Notes: generated by a model from the sequence alone, not told the origin. Positions 1-7,028 are shown, numbered from the stretch's first letter. The stretch is 9,474 nucleotides of DNA from Cytophagaceae bacterium (GCA_947471105.1 CANIYB010000074.1:1-9474); one strand, 5' to 3'. Made by a program: numbers and translations.

Positions 1-162
1 GACGACTTGCAAGCCGCAGTTCAAAAAGGCATCGAATGGGGCGTTGAAGGCGATATCGTTTTGTTGTCACCCGCCTGTGCTAGCTTTGATTTATTTAAAA
101 ACTATGAAGATCGAGGAGATCAATTTAAGCACACAGTTAAGCAATTGACCCATGGAAACTAG
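1..162 (+). CDS. murD: UDP-N-acetylmuramoylalanine--D-glutamate ligase, C-terminal end only
   Basis: This is the last 53 codons of murD, open at the left edge of the window and ending at TAG 160-162. MurD is the cytoplasmic ATP-dependent ligase that adds D-glutamate to UDP-MurNAc-L-Ala. The visible part is the end of the C-terminal Mur ligase domain. It contains the run LLSPACASFDLFKNYEDRG, which I recall as nearly the same in E. coli MurD (LLSPACASLDQFKNFEQRG), where the Ser and Phe contact the substrate carboxylates. The next gene, ftsW, starts inside this one with an 11-base overlap in another frame, which points to translational coupling. The N-terminal and central ATP-binding domains lie outside the window, so integrity of the whole gene cannot be judged. 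Confidence 0.93.
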   Translation, partial: DDLQAAVQKGIEWGVEGDIVLLSPACASFDLFKNYEDRGDQFKHTVKQLTHGN

Positions 163-1336
163 AATCACCAATTACATTAAAAATCGCCTAGCAGGGGATT
201 ACCAAATTTGGTTCATTGTTATTTTGCTGAATACATTTGGCCTATTAATTCAATTTTCTGCCAAAGGAAAATTGAGCATGGGTGGACCTTTTGAGCCCAT
301 GGCTAGCATTATTAAATCACTTGTTATTTTAGGATTCTCATTCTATTTAATGGCTTGGGTTTCGCGAAAAAACTATATCAAAGTGACTAGGTTCGCACAT
401 ATTGCCCTCATTTTTTCATGGATTCTGATTGCAATTGCCTTAAAATTTGGGGAAAGCAAAGGAGGAGCAAGTCGTTGGTTAGAACTAGGTCCCATTTCAT
501 TCATGCCTTCTGATATGGCTAAATTATGCCTAACAGCAAGTTTAGCTAAAATATTTTCTACACGACAATCCGACCAAAGCTCCTACAACTTTCCTCTATT
601 TCTCATTATTTTGGCGGAAATTGGTATTACTTGTTTTCTGATTATGCTTTCGAACTTCTCGACAAGCGTTTTGATATTTTTTACAAGTATTGTATTAATG
701 ATGTTTGGGCGGGTTCCCCTCGCACAAATTACTGGAATTATCACAGTGGTCGTCAGCATCGCCATTATTGTAGTCACTTTTGAAATAGGCCAAAGAGCCG
801 CCACCGTAAAAGCGCGGATAAAAACGTTTGCCACAAGGACCCTTTCCACGTCAAACAAAGAGACTAAAAAAATTCAGGATAAAGGAGATACCTATCAATT
901 GAAACGAAGTTGGTACGCCATCGCCACCGGAGCCCTCATTCCCAAAGGACCGGGCAATAGCCAATTTCGTTATTTGCTCTCGCAGGCTGAATCAGATTTT
1001 ATTTACGCCATCATTTTAGAAGAATATGGTCTAATTTTTGGGCTAGCCATCCCCCTGCTATTTATTTGGTTTATGTGGCGAGGAGCCTCTGCCATAAAAT
1101 ATAGTGAAAAACCCTTAGGCGGGTTATTGTCAGCCGGTCTAACATGTACCATCGTTTTACAGGCTTTTATCAATATGTTGGTAGCTGTGGGAGCTGGTCC
1201 CGTGACGGGCCAACCGATGCCCATGATATCTGCAGGAGGAACCTCCTTAATATTTACGGCGCTGAGTATTGGTCTCATCCTATCCATTAGCCGCGATAAA
1301 GAAAATAAAATTAGTGACCCAAAACCCGTTATTTAG
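152..1336 (+). CDS. ftsW: Septal peptidoglycan glycosyltransferase FtsW (SEDS family)
   Basis: FtsW is a polytopic inner-membrane protein that polymerises lipid II into septal glycan strands with its partner class B PBP (FtsI). The 394-residue length and the many hydrophobic segments from residue 18 onward fit the SEDS family. Signature blocks are GGASRWLELGP (104-114) followed by FMPSDMAKL (117-125), KGPGNSQFRYLLSQAESDF (265-283), and GPVTGQPMPMISAGGTS (349-365) near the C terminus. Asp282 in the SDFI motif lines up with the Asp proposed as catalytic in SEDS enzymes. A basic, polar stretch at about 213-253 is probably a loop before the GPG block. The ATG start lies within murD, and the stop shares one base with the murG start. 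FtsW is preferred to RodA because of the dcw context. No fault in the reading frame was seen. Confidence 0.97.
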   Translation: METRITNYIKNRLAGDYQIWFIVILLNTFGLLIQFSAKGKLSMGGPFEPMASIIKSLVILGFSFYLMAWVSRKNYIKVTRFAHIALIFSWILIAIALKFGESKGGASRWLELGPISFMPSDMAKLCLTASLAKIFSTRQSDQSSYNFPLFLIILAEIGITCFLIMLSNFSTSVLIFFTSIVLMMFGRVPLAQITGIITVVVSIAIIVVTFEIGQRAATVKARIKTFATRTLSTSNKETKKIQDKGDTYQLKRSWYAIATGALIPKGPGNSQFRYLLSQAESDFIYAIILEEYGLIFGLAIPLLFIWFMWRGASAIKYSEKPLGGLLSAGLTCTIVLQAFINMLVAVGAGPVTGQPMPMISAGGTSLIFTALSIGLILSISRDKENKISDPKPVI

Positions 1337-2436
1337 TGAGCATTAAAAAAGTAATTATTTCAGGGGGAGGAACGGGTGGACACATCTATCCAGCGATTGC
1401 GATTGCAAGCGCTTTTAAAGAAATTGACCCTCAAATTGAAATTTTATTTGTAGGCGCCGAGGGCAAAATGGAAATGGAAAAAGTGCCCAAAGCCGGTTTT
1501 AATATCATTGGCCTTCCTGTTGTTGGAATTAATCGGGCTCATCTTTGGAAAAATTTCTTATTTCCTATTAAACTCATTCAAAGTCTCTACAAAGCATTTG
1601 CCATCTTAAAATCATTTAAACCCGATGTGGTTATTGGCGTGGGTGGATATGCTTCTGGGCCAACTTTAATAGGGGCTTGGTTAAGTCGTATTCCTTTTTA
1701 TATACAGGAACAAAATTCATATGCGGGGATTACCAACAAAGTTTTGGGGCCAAAATCGAAGCATGTATTTGTCGCTTATCCAGGCATGTCCAAATTTTTC
1801 CCAAGCGAAAAAATAACAATGACGGGGAATCCAGTTCGCAAAGATTTGATTGACCTCAGTGGAAAAAAGGGGAAAGCCTCCGTATTTTTTAAACTGAACG
1901 AACAGGTTCCGACCATTCTGATTATCGGTGGAAGTCAAGGGGCAAGAAGTATTAATTTAGCCATCCTTGATGGACTCAGCTTGTTCGAAAAATCCGGAAT
2001 TCAACTCATTTGGCAAACGGGAATACATTTTGAAACCGATGCAAAAAATGCCGTCAGTAAATTCCCGAAATTAAACTGCTTCGTTTCAGCGTTTATTTAT
2101 GAAATGGATTTCGCTTATTCCATGGCCGACTTAGTTATTTCTAGAGCAGGTGCCCTTTCAGTATCCGAGATATGCTTGTCGGGAAAACCTAGTTTATTAG
2201 TTCCGTTCCCAAATGCGGCAGAAGATCATCAAACCGAAAATGCAAAAAGCCTCGTGATGGAAAATGCGGCTATTCTCATTACGGATAAAAGCTCAAAAGA
2301 TACCTTAGTTAGTACCGCCATTAAAACATTGGATGACCAAGATTTATTGGCTAAGCTAGCAGAAAATAGTTTTAGTATGGGTAGGCCCAAAGCAGCCCAA
2401 CAAATTGTCGAATTAATTACAGAACAATGCAAATAA
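1336..2436 (+). CDS. murG: UDP-GlcNAc:lipid I N-acetylglucosaminyltransferase MurG
   Basis: MurG is a membrane-associated GT-B enzyme on the cytoplasmic face. It transfers GlcNAc from UDP-GlcNAc to lipid I and so makes lipid II. The 366 residues match the family length. The N-terminal domain begins with the glycine-rich loop SGGGTGGHIYPA (9-20) and continues with GVGGYASGPT (101-110) and QEQNSYAGITNK (124-135). The C-terminal nucleotide-sugar domain has IIGGSQGARS (196-205), SRAGALSVSE (269-278) and PFPNAAEDHQTENA (290-303). By family alignment Glu278 should bind the UDP ribose and His298-Gln299 the donor sugar. The start codon is GTG, and it shares its G with the ftsW stop (TAGTG, 1334-1338). 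There is no Shine-Dalgarno sequence, so translation probably depends on termination-reinitiation. The gene overlaps murC by 10 bases. Confidence 0.98.
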   Translation: MSIKKVIISGGGTGGHIYPAIAIASAFKEIDPQIEILFVGAEGKMEMEKVPKAGFNIIGLPVVGINRAHLWKNFLFPIKLIQSLYKAFAILKSFKPDVVIGVGGYASGPTLIGAWLSRIPFYIQEQNSYAGITNKVLGPKSKHVFVAYPGMSKFFPSEKITMTGNPVRKDLIDLSGKKGKASVFFKLNEQVPTILIIGGSQGARSINLAILDGLSLFEKSGIQLIWQTGIHFETDAKNAVSKFPKLNCFVSAFIYEMDFAYSMADLVISRAGALSVSEICLSGKPSLLVPFPNAAEDHQTENAKSLVMENAAILITDKSSKDTLVSTAIKTLDDQDLLAKLAENSFSMGRPKAAQQIVELITEQCK

Positions 2437-3806
2437 ATATTCGCCTTAGTGAATTAAAACAAGTCTATTTTTTAGGCATTGGCGGTATTGGAATGTCCGC
2501 ATTGGCCCGATGGTTTTTACACAATGATTTTGCTGTGGCCGGTTATGACAAAACCGAAAGTGCATTGACACGCCAGTTAAGTGATGAGGGAATGGTCATT
2601 CATTATGAAGATTCGATAGACTTAATCCCTGAAATATGTATTTCTGACCCAGAAAAATGCCTATTTATATTTACTCCTGCGATTCCAGCCACACATCAAG
2701 AAAAATTGTATTTAATCGGCCAAGGAATTAATTTGTGGAAAAGATCCCAAATTTTAGGTTGGATTACCGAGCAAATCCCCACATTAGCCGTCGCTGGAAC
2801 TCACGGAAAAACGACAACAAGTTCACTATTAGCTCATTTATTAATTCAAGCGAATAAAAATGTAACAGCCTTTTTAGGTGGAATTACTCAGAATTACGGA
2901 ACCAATTTTATTCCCAACAAAGGCCCAAACGATGTCATATGCGTGGTAGAAGCCGATGAATATGATCGATCATTTTTAACCTTGCATCCCAAAGCGGCCG
3001 TGGTAACTTCCACCGATGCGGACCATTTAGACATTTATGGTGCGGCAGAGCAGGTGCTTGAATCCTTTCAGTTGTTTACAGACCAAATTCAGCCTGATGG
3101 ATTTTTCATCCAAAAAGATGGATTACATCTGAAATCAAATCGAAATAATGCCACGTTTGGAATTAATGTTGGCGATTTTCAAGCAACCCATATTCGAATT
3201 GAAAACCACCGAATGATTTTTGATATGGTTTATCCAGGTGGAGAAATTTTGAATATTCCCATGAGAATACCAGGATTTCACAATATCGAAAATGCACTAG
3301 CCGCGTCGGCCTTAGCGATGTTTGTCGGTTTGAATTCAGAAGAAATTCATGCAGGAATTTCTAGCTTTAAGGGTGTAAAACGCAGATTTGAATACCATGT
3401 GGAGAATGAAAACCATGTTATGATTGATGACTATGCGCATCATCCCACGGAAATAGCCGCCTGCTTAAAGTCGATTAAAGCATTATACCCAGATAAAAAA
3501 TTGACTGCTATCTTTCAGCCACACTTATTTTCGAGGACAAGGGATTTTATAGCTGATTTCGGTCAGAGCCTGGCCCTTGCGGATGAAATATTTTTGTTGG
3601 ATATTTATCCTGCAAGAGAGTTGCCGATTCCAGGGATAAATTCTGAGCTATTATTAACGTATATTCCAAGCACGAATAAAAAGGTCGTTAGCAAGGAAGC
3701 TTTTGTGAAATATGTTCAGACAGAAAAACCTGAATTATTAGTGACCATGGGAGCGGGAGATATTGATTTGATTTTGAATGATTTAAAATTGGCCCTGCAT
3801 CATTAA
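2427..3806 (+). CDS. murC: UDP-N-acetylmuramate--L-alanine ligase MurC
   Basis: MurC is the cytoplasmic ATP-dependent ligase that adds the first residue, L-Ala, to UDP-MurNAc. All three Mur ligase domains are present in 459 residues. The N-terminal Rossmann domain has FLGIGGIGMSALARW (15-29). The central ATPase domain has the P-loop AGTHGKTTTS (123-132), EADEYDRSF (175-183), the DADHLDIYG block (197-205) and FHNIENALA (284-292). The C-terminal domain has GVKRRFE (316-322), DDYAHHPTE (334-342) and FQPHLFSRTRDF (363-374). The DDYAHHPTE block and the IGGIGMS start separate MurC from MurD, MurE and MurF and are also shared with Mpl. The dcw position, and sequence features typical of the synthetic enzyme, favour MurC over Mpl. 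It begins inside murG and ends two bases before ftsQ. No Shine-Dalgarno sequence is visible. Confidence 0.98.
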   Translation: MQINIRLSELKQVYFLGIGGIGMSALARWFLHNDFAVAGYDKTESALTRQLSDEGMVIHYEDSIDLIPEICISDPEKCLFIFTPAIPATHQEKLYLIGQGINLWKRSQILGWITEQIPTLAVAGTHGKTTTSSLLAHLLIQANKNVTAFLGGITQNYGTNFIPNKGPNDVICVVEADEYDRSFLTLHPKAAVVTSTDADHLDIYGAAEQVLESFQLFTDQIQPDGFFIQKDGLHLKSNRNNATFGINVGDFQATHIRIENHRMIFDMVYPGGEILNIPMRIPGFHNIENALAASALAMFVGLNSEEIHAGISSFKGVKRRFEYHVENENHVMIDDYAHHPTEIAACLKSIKALYPDKKLTAIFQPHLFSRTRDFIADFGQSLALADEIFLLDIYPARELPIPGINSELLLTYIPSTNKKVVSKEAFVKYVQTEKPELLVTMGAGDIDLILNDLKLALHH

Positions 3807-3808
3807 AT

Positions 3809-4600
3809 ATGAAGCCTTTACATAAAAGAAATTTTCAGCCGTTTAAAAAAATACTTACTATGGTCATTTTACTGACCTTGGGGGTGGCAGCCATTATCTA
3901 TGCTGAAATAAATTATAGATCGATCACTTGCACTGGCTTAGTCGTAAAATTAGACTCGGAAAATGAAAGACCTCTTTTAGGCAAAAATGATATCAATTTA
4001 ATGGTGACGAATGAGGGGGCCGACTATTATTTGGATAAGCCATTAACCGATATATCACTGAAAAATATAGAGTCAAGGGTAAAAAGAATTCCACTCGTAA
4101 AATCATGTGAAGCACATTATGACTTTAGTGGAAAAATAATTGTCTCGGTTAAGGAGTTCAGTCCCATCGCCCGAATTTTAAAATTCACCAGTGGGGAAAG
4201 CAATATTCGAGATCAATATGTAACCAAGGAAGGAAAGTTCATTGGCACAAGTGATCTATTTACTCCTAGAACATTAGTCGTCTCAGGTCCATTTTTTCAA
4301 AACTCACGCAAGGATTTGAGAGATGAAAGAGGTAAGACACTGATACCACTGTTTGAATTTATCAATAATGATGATTTTTGGCGAGCACAAATTGCCCAAT
4401 TGGTCATCGCGGCAGATGGAGGAGTGGTGATGGTTCCAACGTTAGGAAAAACGTATATTGATTTTGGCCTTCCGATGAACATCGAATCAAAATTCAAAAA
4501 ACTGGCCTTATTTTACAAGAAAATAATTCCAAATAAAGGCTGGAACACCTATTCGTGGATTCACTTAAAATATAAAAATCAGGTAATTTGTGATTACTAG
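3809..4600 (+). CDS. ftsQ: Cell division protein FtsQ/DivIB
   Basis: FtsQ is a bitopic inner-membrane protein. Its periplasmic part links early and late divisome proteins, classically through FtsB and FtsL. The 263 residues show the expected plan: a short basic cytoplasmic N terminus (1-13), one transmembrane helix at about 14-33, a POTRA-like region (about 38-115) with the pattern ESRVKRIPLVKSCEAHYDF at 88-106, then a beta-rich FtsQ domain to residue 260. The end IHLKYKNQVICDY resembles C termini I recall from other Bacteroidota FtsQ proteins. Sequence conservation in this family is low, so the call rests on architecture plus position: two bases after murC and just before ftsA. Two Cys residues (41 and 100) fall in the predicted periplasmic part. 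A disulfide is possible but not shown. Confidence 0.92.
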   Translation: MKPLHKRNFQPFKKILTMVILLTLGVAAIIYAEINYRSITCTGLVVKLDSENERPLLGKNDINLMVTNEGADYYLDKPLTDISLKNIESRVKRIPLVKSCEAHYDFSGKIIVSVKEFSPIARILKFTSGESNIRDQYVTKEGKFIGTSDLFTPRTLVVSGPFFQNSRKDLRDERGKTLIPLFEFINNDDFWRAQIAQLVIAADGGVVMVPTLGKTYIDFGLPMNIESKFKKLALFYKKIIPNKGWNTYSWIHLKYKNQVICDY

Positions 4601-4670
4601 CCAATTTTCTTATTTTTAAACCTTAATTTAAATCTCCTAGTCTTTCTAAATTTTTAATAGTATACATTTT
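4601..4670 (+). promoter_or_regulatory. AT-rich ftsQ-ftsA spacer, possible ftsA promoter region
   Basis: All upstream junctions in this operon overlap or have a 2-base gap, but ftsA is set off by 70 very AT-rich bases. Such a break could hold a separate ftsA promoter or an mRNA processing site. The best match to the Bacteroidota -7 element TAnnTTTG is TACATTTT at 4663-4670 (7 of 8 if the two free positions are counted). It sits directly against the ATG, so transcription from it would start inside the gene. No hairpin followed by a T-run was found here, so readthrough from ftsQ remains likely. Confidence 0.22.
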
Positions 4671-5999
4671 ATGCGCGACAATTTAATTATTGGCCTTGAC
4701 ATTGGAAGTTCTCAAGTTAGGGCCGTTGCTGGTAGACAAAACAATGGTCAATTAGATATCATTGCCACAGGAAAATCAAATACTTCTGGCTACTTGCTAA
4801 ATGGAAATATTGTCAACATAAATAAAACTTCCCAAGCGATTTCAGATGTAATTAGCCAAATAGAAACGGTTATCTCTGGAAAAAATAAGGACTATTATTT
4901 TTCGTCAAATCTTTCTGGAAGTCACATCAATGTATTTTTATATACGTCGACTAAACTCAGAAAAAATCCAAACGATGCGGTTACAGAAAAGGAAATATTA
5001 GAATTAAATGAAGAGGCAAAAAAAGCCATTGCAGAAAAAAATCCCTGCGTACTTCATCGTTTGCCCATTGGATTTAGGGTAGGTTCCTTGCCTGAAACGA
5101 TGGAACCCGTGGGCCAAATTGGCGACCGGATCGAAGGAGATTTCATGGTGGTCACAGCAAGTTTGGACAAATTTGAGTTATTAAAAAAAGCATTAAGAGC
5201 AGCGGAATCCGAACATATCAAAGGAGGTAATTTATATTTTAGCCCTTTGGCTACGTCAAGTACTATTTTGAGTTCTGAGGAAAAGCAAGAAGGGGTGGTT
5301 TTAGTTGACATAGGAAGCGGCACAACCGAAATAAGCATTTACCTAAAAAAGAGACTTAGCCACGCAACCGTTTTGAATTGGGGTGGCGATCGCATTACAG
5401 AAGATATCCAAATAGGCCTAGATATAAGTCCTGAGCACGCGGAAGCATTAAAAATCAGGTTTGGATCAGCATTGCATAAAGAAATTGACATGAACGAAAT
5501 CGTCATGATTCCTGGAATTGCAGGGAGAAAACCAAGTCCTGTTTCCGTTAAAAATCTAGCCATCGTCATCGAGGAGCGAATTAAAGAATTAGCTGCCATC
5601 GTGCTTTCGGAAATTTCAAAGGTGACCGATCCGGCGAATTTAAGAGGCGGGATTGTCTTAGTGGGTGGTGGAGCTCAAATGCCTGACATTGATGAATTGT
5701 TTCAAAGAACGACTGACATAGATACTCGAATAGGCCTCCCAAAAGCAGATTCAACCATTGCGAGTATCGCAGAAGAAATAAAAGACCCTTCCTTTGCCAC
5801 GGCCATTGGATTAGTTCAGGTGTATTTCGATCAACTGAATGATGTGGAAGAAGGAGACGCACCTACTACGCAAGAAGATCAAGTTTCAGGTCCAAAAAAT
5901 GGGGGCGGATCAAAGCCTCCTGGAATTAAATCAATCTTTAATCGAATGGTGGATACACTCATGGGAGGAAGCGAGGATGCTGGGGAATATGATGCTTAA
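4671..5999 (+). CDS. ftsA: Cell division protein FtsA (actin-like FtsZ membrane anchor)
   Basis: FtsA is an actin-fold ATPase that tethers FtsZ filaments to the inner membrane. The 442 residues carry the actin-type nucleotide motifs: phosphate-1 IIGLDIGSSQVRAVAG (6-21), phosphate-2 VVLVDIGSGTTEISIY (209-224) and the adenosine motif GGIVLVGGGAQMPDI (326-340). The FtsA-specific 1C domain lies between, at about 85-165, and EIVMIPGIAGRKP (276-288) and DTRIGLP (351-357) are further family marks. Residues 390-418 form a Pro/Gly/acid-rich linker. GIKSIFNRMVDTLMG (418-432) looks like the amphipathic membrane-targeting helix that ends FtsA proteins, so the protein seems complete. The ATG gives the usual FtsA N terminus. 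It follows ftsQ as expected, but a terminator follows within 45 bases and ftsZ is not the next gene. Confidence 0.95.
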   Translation: MRDNLIIGLDIGSSQVRAVAGRQNNGQLDIIATGKSNTSGYLLNGNIVNINKTSQAISDVISQIETVISGKNKDYYFSSNLSGSHINVFLYTSTKLRKNPNDAVTEKEILELNEEAKKAIAEKNPCVLHRLPIGFRVGSLPETMEPVGQIGDRIEGDFMVVTASLDKFELLKKALRAAESEHIKGGNLYFSPLATSSTILSSEEKQEGVVLVDIGSGTTEISIYLKKRLSHATVLNWGGDRITEDIQIGLDISPEHAEALKIRFGSALHKEIDMNEIVMIPGIAGRKPSPVSVKNLAIVIEERIKELAAIVLSEISKVTDPANLRGGIVLVGGGAQMPDIDELFQRTTDIDTRIGLPKADSTIASIAEEIKDPSFATAIGLVQVYFDQLNDVEEGDAPTTQEDQVSGPKNGGGSKPPGIKSIFNRMVDTLMGGSEDAGEYDA

Positions 6000-6019
6000 G
6001 TTGAACCCTATTTAAATTT

Positions 6020-6046
6020 AAAAAGCGCTTTTAACAGCGCTTTTTT
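6020..6046. terminator. Bidirectional intrinsic terminator between ftsA and the HMA gene
   Basis: A perfect 10-bp stem pairs 6020-6029 (AAAAAGCGCT) with 6036-6045 (AGCGCTTTTT) around the 6-base loop TTTAAC. On the plus strand it is followed at once by a run of T (6041-6046), giving an ordinary rho-independent terminator for ftsA. On the minus strand the same stem ends in TTTTTAAATTTAAA, so it can also stop transcription of the convergent HMA gene, whose stop codon is at 6058-6060. It marks the end of the dcw transcription unit. Confidence 0.87.
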
Positions 6047-6057
6047 GTTGGCCTAGC

Positions 6058-6321
6058 TTAGGACATTTTACCTATAGCGCAACTGACATACGATTTGGCC
6101 TGATTAAGAATAGTATTGTGGCCTTTTTCCGGATATCCCAAGGAAGTTAATTTTTTCAAAATAGCTTCCTTCTTTACTCCTTTACCACCAATCGTGATTT
6201 TTTCTTCATCCAAATTAATCTCCACCGATTTGACTCCGGCAAATTTCATGATGGCCGACTTAATCGAAGTCATGCATCCATTGCATTTGATGTTTTCCAC
6301 AAATATTTCTTGCGTTTCCAT
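6058..6321 (-). CDS. Small heavy-metal-associated (HMA) domain protein, putative copper-chaperone-like
   Basis: This is an 87-residue cytoplasmic protein made of a single ferredoxin-like HMA domain (about residues 4-65) plus a short tail. The metal site is CNGC (13-16), in the expected place after the first beta strand (IFVENIKC). The later pattern GVKSVEINLDEEKITIGG (29-46) and KKLTSLGYPEKG (56-67) are typical of this fold. HMA domains bind soft metals, mainly Cu(I), and pass them to P-type ATPases or other acceptors, but no transporter lies nearby, so the metal and partner are unknown. The tail holds a third Cys (Cys81, in YVSCAIGKM), which may help in metal binding or dimerisation. The first loop has KCNGC in place of the common MTCxxC. 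There is no signal peptide or Shine-Dalgarno sequence. It lies 95 bases after gmhA on the same strand and converges on ftsA. Confidence 0.86.
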   Translation of the reverse strand: METQEIFVENIKCNGCMTSIKSAIMKFAGVKSVEINLDEEKITIGGKGVKKEAILKKLTSLGYPEKGHNTILNQAKSYVSCAIGKMS

Positions 6322-6371
6322 ATAGTATTTATTTTAGGAAGGCAAGCTATACACAAAATGAATGAACAAGC

Positions 6372-6385
6372 GTGATCATTGTCAC
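6372..6385. promoter_or_regulatory. CRP/FNR-like palindrome upstream of the HMA gene
   Basis: The inverted repeat GTGA-N6-TCAC (GTGATCATTGTCAC) sits 50-64 bases upstream of the HMA gene start. This is the core layout of sites bound by CRP/FNR-family regulators. The outer T and A of the full TGTGA-N6-TCACA consensus are missing on both sides, and no clear TAnnTTTG element was found between the site and the gene. An 8-base match like this can arise by chance, so the call is tentative. Confidence 0.25.
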
Positions 6386-6398
6386 TCGAATGAGGTAA

Positions 6399-6414
6399 AC
6401 TGATGAAAGTCAGT
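6399..6414 (-). terminator. Weak hairpin just after gmhA, possible partial terminator
   Basis: ACTGA (6399-6403) and TCAGT (6410-6414) can pair around six bases, three bases past the gmhA stop codon. Read on the minus strand, the stem is followed only by TTACC and not by a real T-run. At best it is an inefficient terminator or a 3'-end-stabilising hairpin, so readthrough from gmhA into the HMA gene is plausible. Confidence 0.2.
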
Positions 6415-6416
6415 CA

Positions 6417-6995
6417 TTAGCGATTGAAAATTTTAGCTTCAATCAGTTGGATTAAAATATGAATTACTTTAATATGAATTTCTTGAATACGATCAGCAAA
6501 ACCAAAATGATCTACTCGGATTTCAATGGCACCCATTCCAGCTAAAGCACCCCCATCTTTTCCAGTCAACAAAACCACCTGCATGCCCTTTTCTTGCGCT
6601 GCTTTTACAGCTTCCATGATGTTAGCGGATTGCCCAGAAGTGGAAATGCCAACGAGCACATCACCTTGATTTCCTAAGCCTTCGATAAAACGAGAATAAA
6701 TATAGTTGTAGCCAAAATCGTTGCTGACACAAGTAATGTGAGATGGATCAGAGATTGCCATAGCCGCTAAAGCAGGCCTGTTTTCTCGATATCGACCCGA
6801 TAATTCTTCCGCAAAATGCATCGCATCACAATGACTGCCCCCATTTCCACAAGAAAGAATTTTTTTACCTTGTTGGAGCGCATCCACCAAACAATCAGCC
6901 GCTTTTTCGATCGCATCCAATTTACTTGGATCAGATAAAAATTGCGCTAAAACATCTTGTGATTCGCGAAGAGATTGTTGGATGATATCTTTCAA
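6417..6995 (-). CDS. gmhA: Sedoheptulose-7-phosphate isomerase GmhA (phosphoheptose isomerase)
   Basis: GmhA turns sedoheptulose 7-phosphate into D-glycero-D-manno-heptose 7-phosphate, the first step to the ADP- or GDP-heptose used in LPS cores or surface glycans. The 192 residues equal the E. coli length and form one SIS domain. Near-identical blocks, compared with my memory of the E. coli protein, are LSCGNGGSHCDAMHFAEEL (47-65), GRYRENRP (67-74), GISTSGQSAN (116-125), LTGKDGG (143-149) and FADRIQEIHIKVIHILIQL (166-184). The zinc and catalytic ligands fall at His60, Glu64, Gln171 and His179, one less than in E. coli. The start is TTG at 6993-6995: no in-frame ATG lies upstream, and this start gives the family N terminus. 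It is 33 bases after the secreted TPM gene, with a candidate promoter in the gap. No other heptose gene is in view. Confidence 0.97.
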   Translation of the reverse strand: MKDIIQQSLRESQDVLAQFLSDPSKLDAIEKAADCLVDALQQGKKILSCGNGGSHCDAMHFAEELSGRYRENRPALAAMAISDPSHITCVSNDFGYNYIYSRFIEGLGNQGDVLVGISTSGQSANIMEAVKAAQEKGMQVVLLTGKDGGALAGMGAIEIRVDHFGFADRIQEIHIKVIHILIQLIEAKIFNR

Positions 6996-7012
6996 AATAT
7001 ATTTATTTTCAA

Positions 7013-7020
7013 CAAAGATA
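7013..7020 (-). promoter_or_regulatory. Candidate gmhA promoter, Bacteroidota-type -7 element
   Basis: Read on the minus strand this is TATCTTTG, a full match to the Bacteroidota -7 consensus TAnnTTTG. It lies between the stop of the TPM gene (7029-7031) and the gmhA TTG. Starting about seven bases downstream would give a leader of only about ten AT-rich bases. No TTTG or TTG was found at the -33 position; that region holds the last codons of the TPM gene. gmhA may therefore be transcribed both from here and by readthrough. Confidence 0.5.
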
Positions 7021-7028
7021 CAGATTAT

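Noticed and set aside
583..1287. Two open frames of 91 and 94 codons on the minus strand inside ftsW
   Set aside because: They have no recognisable domain and lie opposite strongly conserved FtsW coding sequence, so they are shadow frames.
4663..4670. TACATTTT as a definite ftsA promoter
   Set aside because: It touches the ATG, lacks the final G of TAnnTTTG and has no -33 partner. It is kept only as part of a low-confidence spacer feature.
5054..5862. Three minus-strand open frames of 86-94 codons inside ftsA
   Set aside because: They are antisense to conserved FtsA motifs, have no family resemblance and no promoter, so they are best seen as by-products of codon use.
6116..6325. A 69-codon plus-strand frame over the HMA gene
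   Set aside because: It is the complement of a gene with a clear CxxC metal motif and shows no features of its own.
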